Assembly (NCBI GenBank): GCA_964437365.1
Contig: CAYTGM010000022.1
Location: 29,192 to 93,191 of the forward strand
DNA length: 64,000 bases
Reading direction: 5' to 3'
From: CAYTGM01 sp964437365
Lineage (GTDB): Bacteria > Sumerlaeota > Sumerlaeia > SLMS01
Made by a program: the position numbers and the translations under genes
Part shown: positions 16,792 through 25,003 of the stretch, piece by piece
Layout: the number at the start of each line of letters is the position of its first letter
How positions within the stretch are numbered: position 1 is the stretch's first letter
The notes under the pieces: generated by a model
Databases searched by the model: none
Seen by the model: only the letters and a program-made list of their open reading frames with translations
What the model was told of the DNA's origin: nothing

Positions 16792-17292
16792 ACACCGGCC
16801 GATAAAGAATGGCCAGGTAAGTGATTGTTGCTTCAGTATCAATTTTCCCCCAGAGTGACTTCAGAAACTAGTTAGATTCTTAATAGAAACTGAGGTTATA
16901 CATTTATATGCTTTTACACCACTCCTCAAAGGCCGTTGATCCTGGAGTTCCACCTTTTACGGTACTTTGACTCAGCTCCGACCTGTTTTTATCGGAAGAG
17001 TCTCTTACCATCCTTGTTCGGAATTTATTATGTAGAGTGTATATATAGTGCTCACGCTGAGTATCAGCATTCGCCGGCGTTTACTGTATGGTAAGCAGGT
17101 CGTGGTTGTCTTCGGACCAAGAGACTGGGAAATTAGTTTATGCTTTTGTTTTTCTGTCCATTGTGATGAATGATAGTTGGAAGACTTCATCGAACAAGAA
17201 AGCCATTGACTTCCTTTTCTGATTTCTCGGACATTAAATTAAACGAAATATTAGTCAATTAAATCAAAAGTAATAAAGCGGAGCTCTTAGAG
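16792..17292. other. Intergenic region, no gene seen
   Basis: About 500 bases of rather AT-rich sequence. A short minus-strand open frame at 17005-17190 lacks a ribosome binding site and any recognisable motif. No strong hairpin was found. Confidence 0.5.
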
Positions 17293-17781
17293 ATGATCGA
17301 AGAAGAGTTTTATGAAGATGTTGAAATAGACTTTATGTTTAGAAGCAAAGGGCCGGAGTTCGGAGATCTATTCACTATCTGCGGTTACGAAAACCCGAAC
17401 TTTCCGCCGAAAGGGGAGTTTGATTTTGAATCATTTTCGGAGTATAACATTAGCCAGGTTGATGACTACTTCGGAATCGAAGCTGAAGAAGATGAAGGGG
17501 ATGACGTGCCGGTTTGGATCTTCCCTTTAATTGGTGGTGAGGTTGCAGACCATCATCCCGGTCCATTCGACGGTCTGCGCATTTCATATTGTGTACTTCG
17601 AAATCCCGCGGAAAGAGCATCATTATATCTATCGTTGGCTGCAAGCATAGAGAAACAGTTTCCGGTTTTCCTTTCACAGAGTATTGAATCTGCAAAGCAA
17701 AAAATTGATGCTATTACGAGCTACTGGGCTAGCAAAGGCATCGAAGTTGGTTCTGATAAATCTTTAGAGATTGATTTCTAA
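17293..17781 (+). CDS. Small acidic protein of unknown function
   Basis: The 162-residue product is acidic in its first 80 residues (runs such as E-A-E-E-D-E-G-D-D). It then has P-V-W-I-F-P-L-I-G-G-E-V-A-D-H-H-P-G-P-F-D-G-L-R near 78-100. A helical C-terminal part follows, Y-L-S-L-A-A-S-I-E-K-Q-F-P-V-F-L. GGAG lies nine bases upstream of ATG 17293. No signal peptide. No family recognised; its size, acidity and company among immunity-type genes suggest, without proof, a similar role. Confidence 0.6.
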   Translation: MIEEEFYEDVEIDFMFRSKGPEFGDLFTICGYENPNFPPKGEFDFESFSEYNISQVDDYFGIEAEEDEGDDVPVWIFPLIGGEVADHHPGPFDGLRISYCVLRNPAERASLYLSLAASIEKQFPVFLSQSIESAKQKIDAITSYWASKGIEVGSDKSLEIDF

Positions 17782-17984
17782 CTAATCATAACAACCGGTA
17801 CGGAAAGTACCGCTGCGCTACGCGAACTACTAAGGGTGCTGGCTTCCGTTCTCTTTGGTTGTGAATGATATACAGTCAGTATTTCAAGAAATGCCTTTCG
17901 ACGGGACGATGCATGTCGTATAGAATTCCCGCCGTCTGTTTCCTCAAATCTTCCCTCATTGAACCACAGAGGGCTTTGGTCGTA

Positions 17985-18395
17985 CAAGACTCAGAGACAC
18001 AGAGGCAGATATAATTGAAAGATGTAGGGTTCAGCATTGTCTTTCTTGTGAATATCAGTTCAAGAATAGAATCCTTCGACAGGGCGTGGAGAATAGATTT
18101 GCCGATTATTCTGTATCGCGATTGTTTGTGTAATCCATCTTTGCCCTAGAGCTCCGCCGAAGGTGGAGAATGTGAATAGCCCCGTGGTGAGCTTTGCGAA
18201 CCTCGGGGCGGGATATTGAAGGGAAGTCGTCTCCGACGGAGGCGAACGTATTATAGCTTTAACTCACACAGGGCCTCGACTTAGGATCTTATTGATGCAT
18301 AAATCATGGCCGCATGGGTAACGTGATGTCACAGTTTCTCCTGTATGATATGCATGAATTCAAGTTTCTACTTATCTATCAAGAGAATTAAAGAA
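17985..18395. repeat. Long structured repeat, copy A
   Basis: About 410 bases that align with copy C (21150-21565); the block 18175-18213 is identical to 21338-21376 over 39 bases. Three hairpins occur in series: CTCCGCC/GGTGGAG near 18153-18169, GCCCCG/CGGGGC at 18179-18209, and TCTCCGACGGAGG near 18229-18242. The upstream part includes CTCAGAGACACAGAGG, the widespread cacagagacacagag-type intergenic motif. No open frame explains the conservation. Confidence 0.75.
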
Positions 18396-18498
18396 CAGAA
18401 AGAAAACTTCTCAAGACAAGCAACGTATTGACGGACCACAATGAATGCTGGTTAGAATAATAGTAAGCGGGTAATGATATTTTCGGTGAAAATGCAAA

Positions 18499-19038
18499 AT
18501 GATATTCGACGCTTATGAAGGAATTGCAAACTATACTGAGTTAGACGTCGCGTGCGAAAACTGTGGCGAGGTGAGTACAATTCCCCGCCCTGATAATTCA
18601 AAATGCCATCGACTCATTGAAGGCTACTACTTCCACTCCTCGATAGCTGAACTGGAACTACTGAAACGAGCTCAAAAGCTTTTCGACTCCAGACCTCTAT
18701 CAAATCATCGTCATATTATCCGGAAGACTTACCGAGAACCCGTGAACAATCCGGAGGACTCCTCATTGCTGCAGAAGGCTATAGATGCCGATCCGCATCT
18801 AAAGGAGTTTCTGGAGATGTGTGATTTCTCTTTTCACCCGAGGAAGCAAAGTATCGAAAAGTCTATAAACAATTCACGCAAGATACTAGCGTCGAACACC
18901 ACGCCTTGCCCGCATTGTGGAGGTGCATTGCGACTTACCGAAGAGTCTCATGATGCTTGCGGCGGAGTGTTTTTCAGTGAGAAAGCACGTTTACGATGGA
19001 TCGCACGACACAAAGATTGTAGCCGCAAGGTGAGTTAA
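18499..19038 (+). CDS. Zinc-ribbon-containing protein of unknown function
   Basis: The 179-residue protein has an N-terminal C-E-N-C (about residues 17-20) and a C-terminal C-P-H-C-G-G at about 140. Further Cys/His residues (D-A-C-G-G, H-K-D-C) could complete one or two zinc sites. The middle is charged and helical, with R-K-T-Y-R-E-P and S-I-E-K-S-I-N-N-S-R. Zinc ribbons of this kind usually bind nucleic acid or protein partners; which one applies here is unknown. It lies only 18 bp upstream of the methyltransferase gene, so the two are probably co-transcribed. The ribosome binding site is weak. No membrane segment. Confidence 0.65.
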   Translation: MIFDAYEGIANYTELDVACENCGEVSTIPRPDNSKCHRLIEGYYFHSSIAELELLKRAQKLFDSRPLSNHRHIIRKTYREPVNNPEDSSLLQKAIDADPHLKEFLEMCDFSFHPRKQSIEKSINNSRKILASNTTPCPHCGGALRLTEESHDACGGVFFSEKARLRWIARHKDCSRKVS

Positions 19039-19056
19039 AATAGTCAGCCAGGAAAT

Positions 19057-19692
19057 ATGCGGATTCCCAGAAAACATGATCCATGGGCCTCACACTCAGA
19101 CTCGATTCAGTTCTCAATCCCATCGTGCGTTGAAAACTTTGCAGGCCTTGTACCGCAAAATGCTCGTGTGGTCGAGGTTGGTTGTGGTTATGGAAGAGTT
19201 GTACGGGATCTCCGCGACCAGGGGTTTATGAATGTCATTGGCTATGATTCTTCCGCATCCATGATCAAGCGTGGAATCAGGGAGAACCCCAACCTTACTT
19301 TAAAGTTGAATGAAGGCGTGGAAATTCCTGAACCAGACGGAGGCGTTGACGCTGTTGTCTGCTGTGCGGTGCTGACTTGTATTCCAGACAATAAAATGCG
19401 GATGAGAGTTATTGGCGAAATCGAGCGAGTGCTCCGTCCCGGAGGAGTTGTACATCTTGTCGAGTTCGCAGAGAGCGGGAGCCGGAGCTACGACGCTCAT
19501 GGAAGGTTCAGGAGCGGACTCGGGATCGAGATGGTTCATTTTACCTGCGAAAGGTTGCTGGCTGAGCTCGGGAGTTTTCAGAAAATCGAGTTCCGAGAGA
19601 TTACCTGTAAATCGATTTCTGGAAGCGACGAAAATGCTCTTCTCTTCCAGGGAAAGAAGAAGATGAATCTAGTTACACAGAACTCGGAATAG
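19057..19692 (+). CDS. Class I SAM-dependent methyltransferase
   Basis: This 211-residue Rossmann-fold methyltransferase has motif I at about 40-50 (V-V-E-V-G-C-G-Y-G-R-V), the beta-2 acid in V-I-G-Y-D-S-S-A-S-M-I, and motif IV in G-V-D-A-V-V-C-C-A-V-L-T-C-I-P. Motif VI is V-L-R-P-G-G-V-V-H-L-V-E-F. It is of the UbiE/Methyltransf_11 type that acts on small molecules, but the substrate is not evident. AGGA precedes ATG 19057 by five bases. It pairs with the zinc-ribbon gene 18 bp upstream; such small methyltransferases are common passengers of accessory regions. Confidence 0.82.
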   Translation: MRIPRKHDPWASHSDSIQFSIPSCVENFAGLVPQNARVVEVGCGYGRVVRDLRDQGFMNVIGYDSSASMIKRGIRENPNLTLKLNEGVEIPEPDGGVDAVVCCAVLTCIPDNKMRMRVIGEIERVLRPGGVVHLVEFAESGSRSYDAHGRFRSGLGIEMVHFTCERLLAELGSFQKIEFREITCKSISGSDENALLFQGKKKMNLVTQNSE

Positions 19693-19804
19693 CCGCTTGG
19701 CACTCAGAACGTTGATTATTAAGTCCCTTGAACTGAGCTAAAAGGCTAAGCTACTCCTGATGATTCCTTGGACTTCCCAAAGCTGGAATTTGATGACAAT
19801 CCAT

Positions 19805-19975
19805 CTCCGACGGAGGCGATCGTATTATAGCTTTAACTCACACAGGGCGTCGACTTAGGATCACATTAATGTATAGATCATGGGTAAAAGAAGATATAGA
19901 TTGACCACATTAATATTAGATTAAAACAAAAGAAAGCTGATAACAACTATCTTAGATAAGGGACGCAATATGGAG
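19805..19975. repeat. Long structured repeat, copy B (truncated)
   Basis: A shorter copy that begins inside the third hairpin of the repeat (TCTCCGACGGAGGCGA). Bases 19821-19848 are identical to 18247-18274 in copy A. Its right end, AGAAGATATAGATTGACC to the ribosome binding site of the next gene, is shared with 21613-21695 downstream of copy C but not with copy A. The repeat therefore forms the leader of the gene at 19970. Confidence 0.7.
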
Positions 19976-20428
19976 CTAGTCCGCAAATTTACACAGGCTG
20001 AGTATGAAGGTGCACTCTCATCTTGGACCTGGTTGCCGATCGAAGCAAAGACTCCCTTATTCACAAACGCGTTCGGTGACACATTCCTCGCTGGTGATGA
20101 AGGGATATACTTCCTTGATACTATCGACGGCACTCTCGACAGGTTATGTGAATCAATAGCAGAGCTCCAAGCGATCCTAAACACGCGAGATGGACAAGAA
20201 CGTTATTTGTGGTCTATCGTCGTTTCTACGAACTACGCCGCTGGAATTGTTCCGTGGGGTAGTCAGGTCTATGATTTTGAGATCATGCCGGTGCTAGGCG
20301 GTGAGCTTGACCCGGACAACATAAAACTATGTGACTATCAAGTCGCAGTAAACTTGGCTGGCCAGATTCACGGACAAGTGAAAGATTTACCACCCGGGAC
20401 TCCTATTGGTGAAATCAAGATGGAATAA
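19970..20428 (+). CDS. Tdi1-like (DUF1851) immunity-type protein
   Basis: The 152-residue product matches the C-terminal domain described for T6SS immunity protein Tdi1/DUF1851. It has N-A-F-G-D-T-F-L-A-G-D-E-G-I-Y-F-L-D-T-I-D-G near 33-54, then Y-D-F-E-I-M-P-V-L-G-G-E-L-D-P-D-N-I, and L-A-G-Q-I-H-G-Q-V-K-D-L-P-P-G-T-P-I near the end. In the known system it blocks an NAD-consuming effector in the cytoplasm. No such effector gene is visible here, so it is an orphan. GGGACGCAAT precedes the ATG. Its leader is part of the long repeat, which ties it to the mobile history of the region. Confidence 0.8.
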   Translation: MELVRKFTQAEYEGALSSWTWLPIEAKTPLFTNAFGDTFLAGDEGIYFLDTIDGTLDRLCESIAELQAILNTRDGQERYLWSIVVSTNYAAGIVPWGSQVYDFEIMPVLGGELDPDNIKLCDYQVAVNLAGQIHGQVKDLPPGTPIGEIKME

Positions 20429-20515
20429 ATTTAACAAGGTGGTTCATTACAACTCCTCTACCGCTGGCTGTGGCGTTGGAGTGAGTGACGTTGGCTTCAG
20501 GCAGAAGGTGTCCCT

Positions 20516-20938
20516 ATGAAAATACAAGAGGTAATAGACTGGATCAATGCCTTTGCCCCGACGGGGGACGAGGCTGAAGATGAGATGGCTCTCTACGATT
20601 TCACTGATGCGATTGGAGAGGCGAAGATGGACCCTCGCGTGCGCGAAGCCTTAATATCGATTTTTGAGCGCTATCCAGAGGCAGACCTCGGTTCTCCCGG
20701 ACCGATCGTGCATTGCCTCGAAGAGTCCCCCATTGCCGACCACTCCAGATTGGTGAGTCGATCACTGCGAAGGCGGCCGACCGTCATGACGGTCTGGATG
20801 GCCGAGCGGTGTCTGCGATCTAAACCTGATGATGTCATTAGGGACCAGTTGATAGACGCTTTGAGGAATGCCCAGAACCGTAGCGATTCAGATGTAGTAC
20901 AAGCTGTAGTTGAAGCACTGGAGAACTATGGAGCATGA
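20516..20938 (+). CDS. Small HEAT-like helical protein of unknown function
   Basis: The 140-residue protein is composed of amphipathic helices. It has E-A-L-I-S-I-F-E-R-Y-P, D-H-S-R-L-V-S-R-S-L-R-R-R-P-T-V-M-T and D-V-V-Q-A-V-V-E-A-L-E-N-Y-G, spaced like two or three HEAT/Armadillo-type hairpins. AAGG lies seven bases upstream of ATG 20516. It follows the Tdi1-like gene by 87 bp, a stretch that contains a small stem (about 20450-20482). Small HEAT-like proteins of this length are often found as immunity or adaptor proteins; no firm family is assigned. Confidence 0.6.
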   Translation: MKIQEVIDWINAFAPTGDEAEDEMALYDFTDAIGEAKMDPRVREALISIFERYPEADLGSPGPIVHCLEESPIADHSRLVSRSLRRRPTVMTVWMAERCLRSKPDDVIRDQLIDALRNAQNRSDSDVVQAVVEALENYGA

Positions 20939-21149
20939 CTATCGAAATTCTGCCGTCGGCGGATTCTTGATTAAAGCGTCATGCAAGCTGTACTAGCTTC
21001 TACGATCTCGGTTTCTTAATTACAGGTCGTCAGTTTTGTACAATATACGAGTCGATAGGGCAGCGTCTATCTTACATGAACTCTGTGGTGCGATTCGTTG
21101 ATTTTCCCTTCATGGAGCAAAGAGCTGATCGACAAGAGGTTCACCAAAG

Positions 21150-21565
21150 AGACTCAGAGACAAAGAGGGATATACAACTCAACGAGGGTTATTTAAGGTT
21201 GGTGTTTCCTGCTAAGATCCACTCGAGATTCGAATCCTTCGATAAGGTGAGGAGAATAGATTTGTCTATTATTCTGTATCGCGATAGTTTTACCAATCCA
21301 TTTTTGGTCTGAGACTCCGCCAGAGGTGGAGAATATCAATAGCCCCGTGGTGAGCTTTGCGAACCTCGGGGCGGGAATTTGATGACAAGCCGCCTCCGAC
21401 GGAGGCGAATGAGGTTATAGCGATATCATACCTGATTTCCTTTCAACTTCTACTCACACAGGGGCGTCGACTTAGGATCTCATTGATGTATAGATCATGG
21501 CCTCACGGGTATCGTGATGTGGTAGTTTCTCCTAGATGATGTACATAAATTCAAGTTTCCGTTTA
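21150..21565. repeat. Long structured repeat, copy C, with extended right end
   Basis: Copy C aligns with copy A over about 410 bases. The first hairpin keeps CTCCGCC/GGTGGAG, the second is the identical 39-base block 21338-21376, and the third is a perfect CGCCTCC/GGAGGCG (about 21391-21407). About 35 bases after the third hairpin differ from copy A. Further right, 21613-21695 repeats the leader of the Tdi1-like gene, including a decayed ribosome binding site (AAGGGCGCAATACG), with no gene behind it. Confidence 0.75.
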
Positions 21566-21821
21566 TTCTGCCAATAGCAATAGGCTGCAATTAGAGATAC
21601 TCATGGACCAAAGAAGATATAGATTGACCGCATTAAATTCGCTTGATACAAATGGAAGCTGATTAGAACTTATTGGATAAAGGGCGCAATACGAGCGATT
21701 AGCAGGACGCATACATCATGACCCGGCTTTAGCATTTGCTGAGACGTTATATAATAAGTGAATCTCATCCAGGGTGCTGTTATGTGGCACCCATAAGCAG
21801 AGACCCTAGGTGCGAAAGAAG

Positions 21822-22190
21822 ATGTCGAAACGAACGTACGTATGTCTAGATTGTCGAACTGCTAAGCGAGCTGAAGCAGCTTATGGTCTGAATACGAATT
21901 TTCGGTGTTCCCATTGCGAAGGCTCTGTATTCGAACTTCCATGGGGCTGGCGGATACCAAAGAGAACGGACGCGAACGGATGGAAGAAGTTGCAGAAGTT
22001 TGTGTCGGATATCGAATGCGAATGGCTTCCTCGTCGCCATGCCGAGGGACGGGCCTTACTGGCAAAACTAGAAGCCCAGATCGAGGCAACATCCCAACGG
22101 AGGGACTCGGAAACGAAGAACCTGAAGTTGAAATACTTGTGCTGGAAGCGCCGGGAAGTTGAAAAGGGATATTTGGAAGGAGAGGACTGA
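21822..22190 (+). CDS. Small zinc-ribbon protein of unknown function
   Basis: ATG 21822 is chosen over GTG 21810, since conservation would start at M-S-K-R-T-Y-V-C-L-D-C-R. The 122-residue product has C-L-D-C near 8-11 and C-S-H-C near 29-32, a four-Cys zinc ribbon. G-W-R-I-P-K-R-T-D-A-N-G-W-K-K-L follows, then a highly charged helical tail. The general layout (ribbon, then W-R-I-P motif) recurs in small proteins of accessory regions, but I know no function. A hairpin (GGGTGC/GCACCC, 21772-21792) ends 29 bases upstream, and another (22203-22232) follows the stop. Confidence 0.6.
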   Translation: MSKRTYVCLDCRTAKRAEAAYGLNTNFRCSHCEGSVFELPWGWRIPKRTDANGWKKLQKFVSDIECEWLPRRHAEGRALLAKLEAQIEATSQRRDSETKNLKLKYLCWKRREVEKGYLEGED

Positions 22191-22202
22191 AAGTTCAATA
22201 AT

Positions 22203-22232
22203 ATACGCGAACGGCCAGAGCCTTCGCATATG
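22203..22232. terminator. Hairpin after the zinc-ribbon gene
   Basis: Bases 22203-22217 pair with 22219-22232 (ATACGCGAA...GGCC / GCC...TTCGCATAT) with one bulge. No strong T-tract follows, so termination activity is uncertain. Confidence 0.35.
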
Positions 22233-22335
22233 TGATTAATTATCAGAAAGATTTTGGAAATGTCCGACAGGAAACTGAGAGGTGACAAGCGCCAACGAGC
22301 AGATGATGAAAAAGTTACAAGCGAGGTAGAGTACG

Positions 22336-22677
22336 CTGGTTATCAAAATCAAGATCTTTCATGAGTCCCACAAGCCCGCTAATGCCGAGCAAGCAATTCG
22401 TAGTATGATTAATCACAATTGTCTGGAGATTGAAATCGTAAGTGTAGAGAAATACTTGAATAAAGGCTGCCTGAGCACGTGCTCAGTAGAATTGGAATCT
22501 AAGGATTGGACACAGCTTGTTTATAAGACTATTCTATTTGCCCAGCGCTTTGGGTATGGTTGGTCCATCTCAGGGTCGATTGAGGAAGAGGTGAATCTCT
22601 CAACCACTGGCATCAATGCTGGTTGTGGAATAACATTAGCTGATATTTATATTTCACGGAGAGAATTTGAATCCTGA
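22336..22677 (+). CDS. Small unknown protein, probable CTG start
   Basis: The first ATG of the frame is at 22405, but the 23 codons before it read as real protein (V-I-K-I-K-I-F-H-E-S-H-K-P-A-N-A-E-Q-A-I-R-S). They are preceded by GAGGT at 22323-22327 and, eight bases later, CTG at 22336. The in-frame TAG at 22327 excludes any start further up. I therefore read a 113-residue protein starting at CTG, or an original ATG lost by mutation. The body has I-E-I-V-S-V-E-K-Y and C-S-V-E-L-E-S-K-D-W and ends I-S-R-R-E-F-E-S. Family unknown; small immunity-like size. Confidence 0.5.
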   Translation: MVIKIKIFHESHKPANAEQAIRSMINHNCLEIEIVSVEKYLNKGCLSTCSVELESKDWTQLVYKTILFAQRFGYGWSISGSIEEEVNLSTTGINAGCGITLADIYISRREFES

Positions 22678-23464
22678 CATTACTCACCAATAGTGGATCG
22701 AGAAGACAAGAATTAAGTACGACGAAAGGTCATGGTTTATGGCGGCAAACCTACCCTCAAACGTTGGCATGACAGTATTGATAGATATTGGGGATCTAAG
22801 GGGTGCCCATGGTTACCGGGACGTCAGCTTTCCACTGCTTTAGCAGGAGCACGTCGAGTCGGTCAGCATCCCACGTCGGGAACTTTTCCAGGAGATCGCG
22901 TGTATAGTAGAGCGGATGGATCGAGATTACTGATCTTCTTCTTATGGATCGTATCATTTATTGGGCGGACAATGTCGCCGGGATCATCCCTTTTGTCCAA
23001 CCCGCTGCCGGGGTTGTGTCTTTGTTGGTCTACGACCCACAGTAGCCTTCGTGATGCTACGGCAACTGGGGGCTATGACCTCTAACCGCTGCCGCGGTAT
23101 AGAGCGAATTGTAAACTGCAGGTTTCATGAACTTCTCTGCGCCACTGCGGGAGATTTGACTCCAACGCTGGAATGAGATTGATGATAAAGTTTTGGAGTA
23201 TTCGGAAGAGCCTCGCTTCGCCGGGGAATCGCATTTTTTGTTCTCTCTGCGGCTCGGCGTCTTGGCGGGATAATTATCACACCTGCCTACCTTCCCGGTA
23301 AGTTACTGGAGAACCAGCTCATGCATTAATCAGAATAGTCTGGCTCATCCTGCTTGATTGCCAGACTTCTCAGAGCCAAAGTTAGGAATACTCGATATTC
23401 TTGAGAGAATAAAATCTTCTGCGGTCTGTAGTAACTGAAGACCTTCTATCTCTAGTTCTGAGGA
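22678..23464. other. Non-coding region with degenerate repeats
   Basis: About 790 bases. Short frames at 22732-23085 and 22961-23176 are Arg/Trp/Cys-rich translations of repetitive DNA and look non-coding. Near 23131-23155 and 23250-23275 are two stretches of the CTCTGCG-type (complement of cgcagaga) motif, related to the cacagagacacagag motif in the long repeats. The last 100 bases are a plausible promoter region for the pseudopilus operon. Confidence 0.5.
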
Positions 23465-24982
23465 GTGACTCCAAACTTGTCTTTTCAAGATAAGAATAAA
23501 AACGTTCTGAAATTCGACCTGGCCAATTTGCCAGTGCTCCGGACCTTTAAGAACACCTACCAGGAAACGATCTTTGCTGCCCCAAAGTATCGCGCCGAGG
23601 CGAAGATCCTGCTCTTCAGAGAGTTATCCAAAGCGGCATCGATCGATGTGTCTATGGAGCAGGCTCTCGGGATGATTTCCCAGAAGGCCGAGGAAAATTG
23701 GATCTCCACGGGTCGACCTTTCTCTGCCGGGCCCGAGAATCGTCACTTTCTGATTAAGTTTTTCTATCTCATTGTCATCGTCTTCGGATATATTCCGATG
23801 TTGCTTTATGCAGCTTTCAGTCACTGGAACGTCGATCTTGATCTCATCGCACAAAAGCTTGCCAGGCGTCTTCATAAGCATGTTGCAAAGGGGATGGCAT
23901 TCTCAGAGGCCATGGAGAAGTGCGGACTCGACTATTCAGAGCAGGAAGTTGCGCTGGCACGATCTGGCGAGGAATCAGGACAGTTTGCAGAAGCACTTTC
24001 TCAAATCGCCAATATGCAGCTCTATACGCAACGAGTTTCGAGAGCGGCGTCCCTGATTCTTTACCCGTTTTTCATTGTCGCCCTGGGGATTTCTTTGATC
24101 ACCTTCATGACTCATAAGATCATACCGAAGTTCGTCGATATCTATGCCCAAATGGGGGCGGAGATTCCTCCATTCACAGCTACATTTATTCGTCTTTCAC
24201 ACGGTCCGTTCCCCTCTTTTTTTCTGCTCGTCAGCATGCTTTTCTCTATCTTTTTTGCACTCTGGTTTTGTCGAGTGTTGATGAATGGGAGTGGTATCGG
24301 AAAACTCTTTATTTTTGTCACTATAACCGGGTTTTCAAACATGATCGTCATCGGAGCTATTTTATCGATCGCCGAACAGTCGGGTGGTAATTTGAGGGAT
24401 CTGATGTATATCGTTTTTGCTGTGATCCTTGTCTTCGCGTTGCTCTCTTTTGTTCTATCCATCTACTTGATCAGGGGCATCGAGCACTATCTGCTGAAGC
24501 TGGAATACAGGTTTAAGCGTACCTTTCACTTTCTTCCTCTGATCCGAAGGGGGTGGCAAACGCAGATGGAGGCGGTCTGGACTTCATCTCTCGCTTTGGG
24601 TCTCAAGTCGGGAATGGAGACGGCAGACGCCGTGATGATGGCCTGTCAGATTACCGGAGGACGAGTCGCTTCAAGGGGTCCCAAGGTTCAGAAACTTTGT
24701 CAGGAAGGACATACCATTGGTGAGGCCTGTCGAAAAGCAAACTTGCTCCGCCCACAGCAGAATGAACGGATTTTTCTCGCAGAAAAACACGATAACTTTA
24801 TCCATACACTCGAATCATTCTCTTTAGATATGTATGAGCAGGCAAAGATGACTCACGAGAAAGCTCAGCGGGTTATCGAAATATCGACGACAATATTGAT
24901 TTCGATTATCACCTTCGGGATTCTTTTAGCGATGTATTTACCGATCTTCTATATACCAAATATTGTCATTAATCAAAACTAA
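23465..24982 (+). CDS. Type II secretion system F / PilC-family inner membrane protein (first copy)
   Basis: This is a polytopic platform protein for pseudopilus assembly. At 505 residues it is about 100 longer than usual GspF. Two T2SSF repeats are visible, each with the small helical domain before a membrane hairpin. The first has R-E-L-S-K-A-A-S-I-D-V-S-M-E-Q-A-L near 44-60, then G-M-A-F-S-E-A-M-E-K-C and S-G-E-E-S-G-Q-F-A-E-A-L near 168-180. The second has S-L-A-L-G-L-K-S-G-M-E-T-A-D-A-V near 375. Membrane segments lie near 100-120, 198-218, 250-275, 285-345 and 475-500. The GTG start overlaps its own GGAG; TTG 23477 is a possible alternative. Confidence 0.82.
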   Translation: MTPNLSFQDKNKNVLKFDLANLPVLRTFKNTYQETIFAAPKYRAEAKILLFRELSKAASIDVSMEQALGMISQKAEENWISTGRPFSAGPENRHFLIKFFYLIVIVFGYIPMLLYAAFSHWNVDLDLIAQKLARRLHKHVAKGMAFSEAMEKCGLDYSEQEVALARSGEESGQFAEALSQIANMQLYTQRVSRAASLILYPFFIVALGISLITFMTHKIIPKFVDIYAQMGAEIPPFTATFIRLSHGPFPSFFLLVSMLFSIFFALWFCRVLMNGSGIGKLFIFVTITGFSNMIVIGAILSIAEQSGGNLRDLMYIVFAVILVFALLSFVLSIYLIRGIEHYLLKLEYRFKRTFHFLPLIRRGWQTQMEAVWTSSLALGLKSGMETADAVMMACQITGGRVASRGPKVQKLCQEGHTIGEACRKANLLRPQQNERIFLAEKHDNFIHTLESFSLDMYEQAKMTHEKAQRVIEISTTILISIITFGILLAMYLPIFYIPNIVINQN

Positions 24983-25003
24983 GGAAAGAATGGTAGGAAG
25001 TCC

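Noticed and set aside
17985..21565. CRISPR array as explanation for the repeats
   Set aside because: Repeat units are hundreds of bases, only three copies, irregular spacing, no short repeat/spacer periodicity and no cas genes.
22732..23085. Open frame of 117 codons
   Set aside because: Arg/Trp/Ser-rich translation of repetitive DNA in a gene desert, no ribosome binding site, overlapped by another frame of equal quality.
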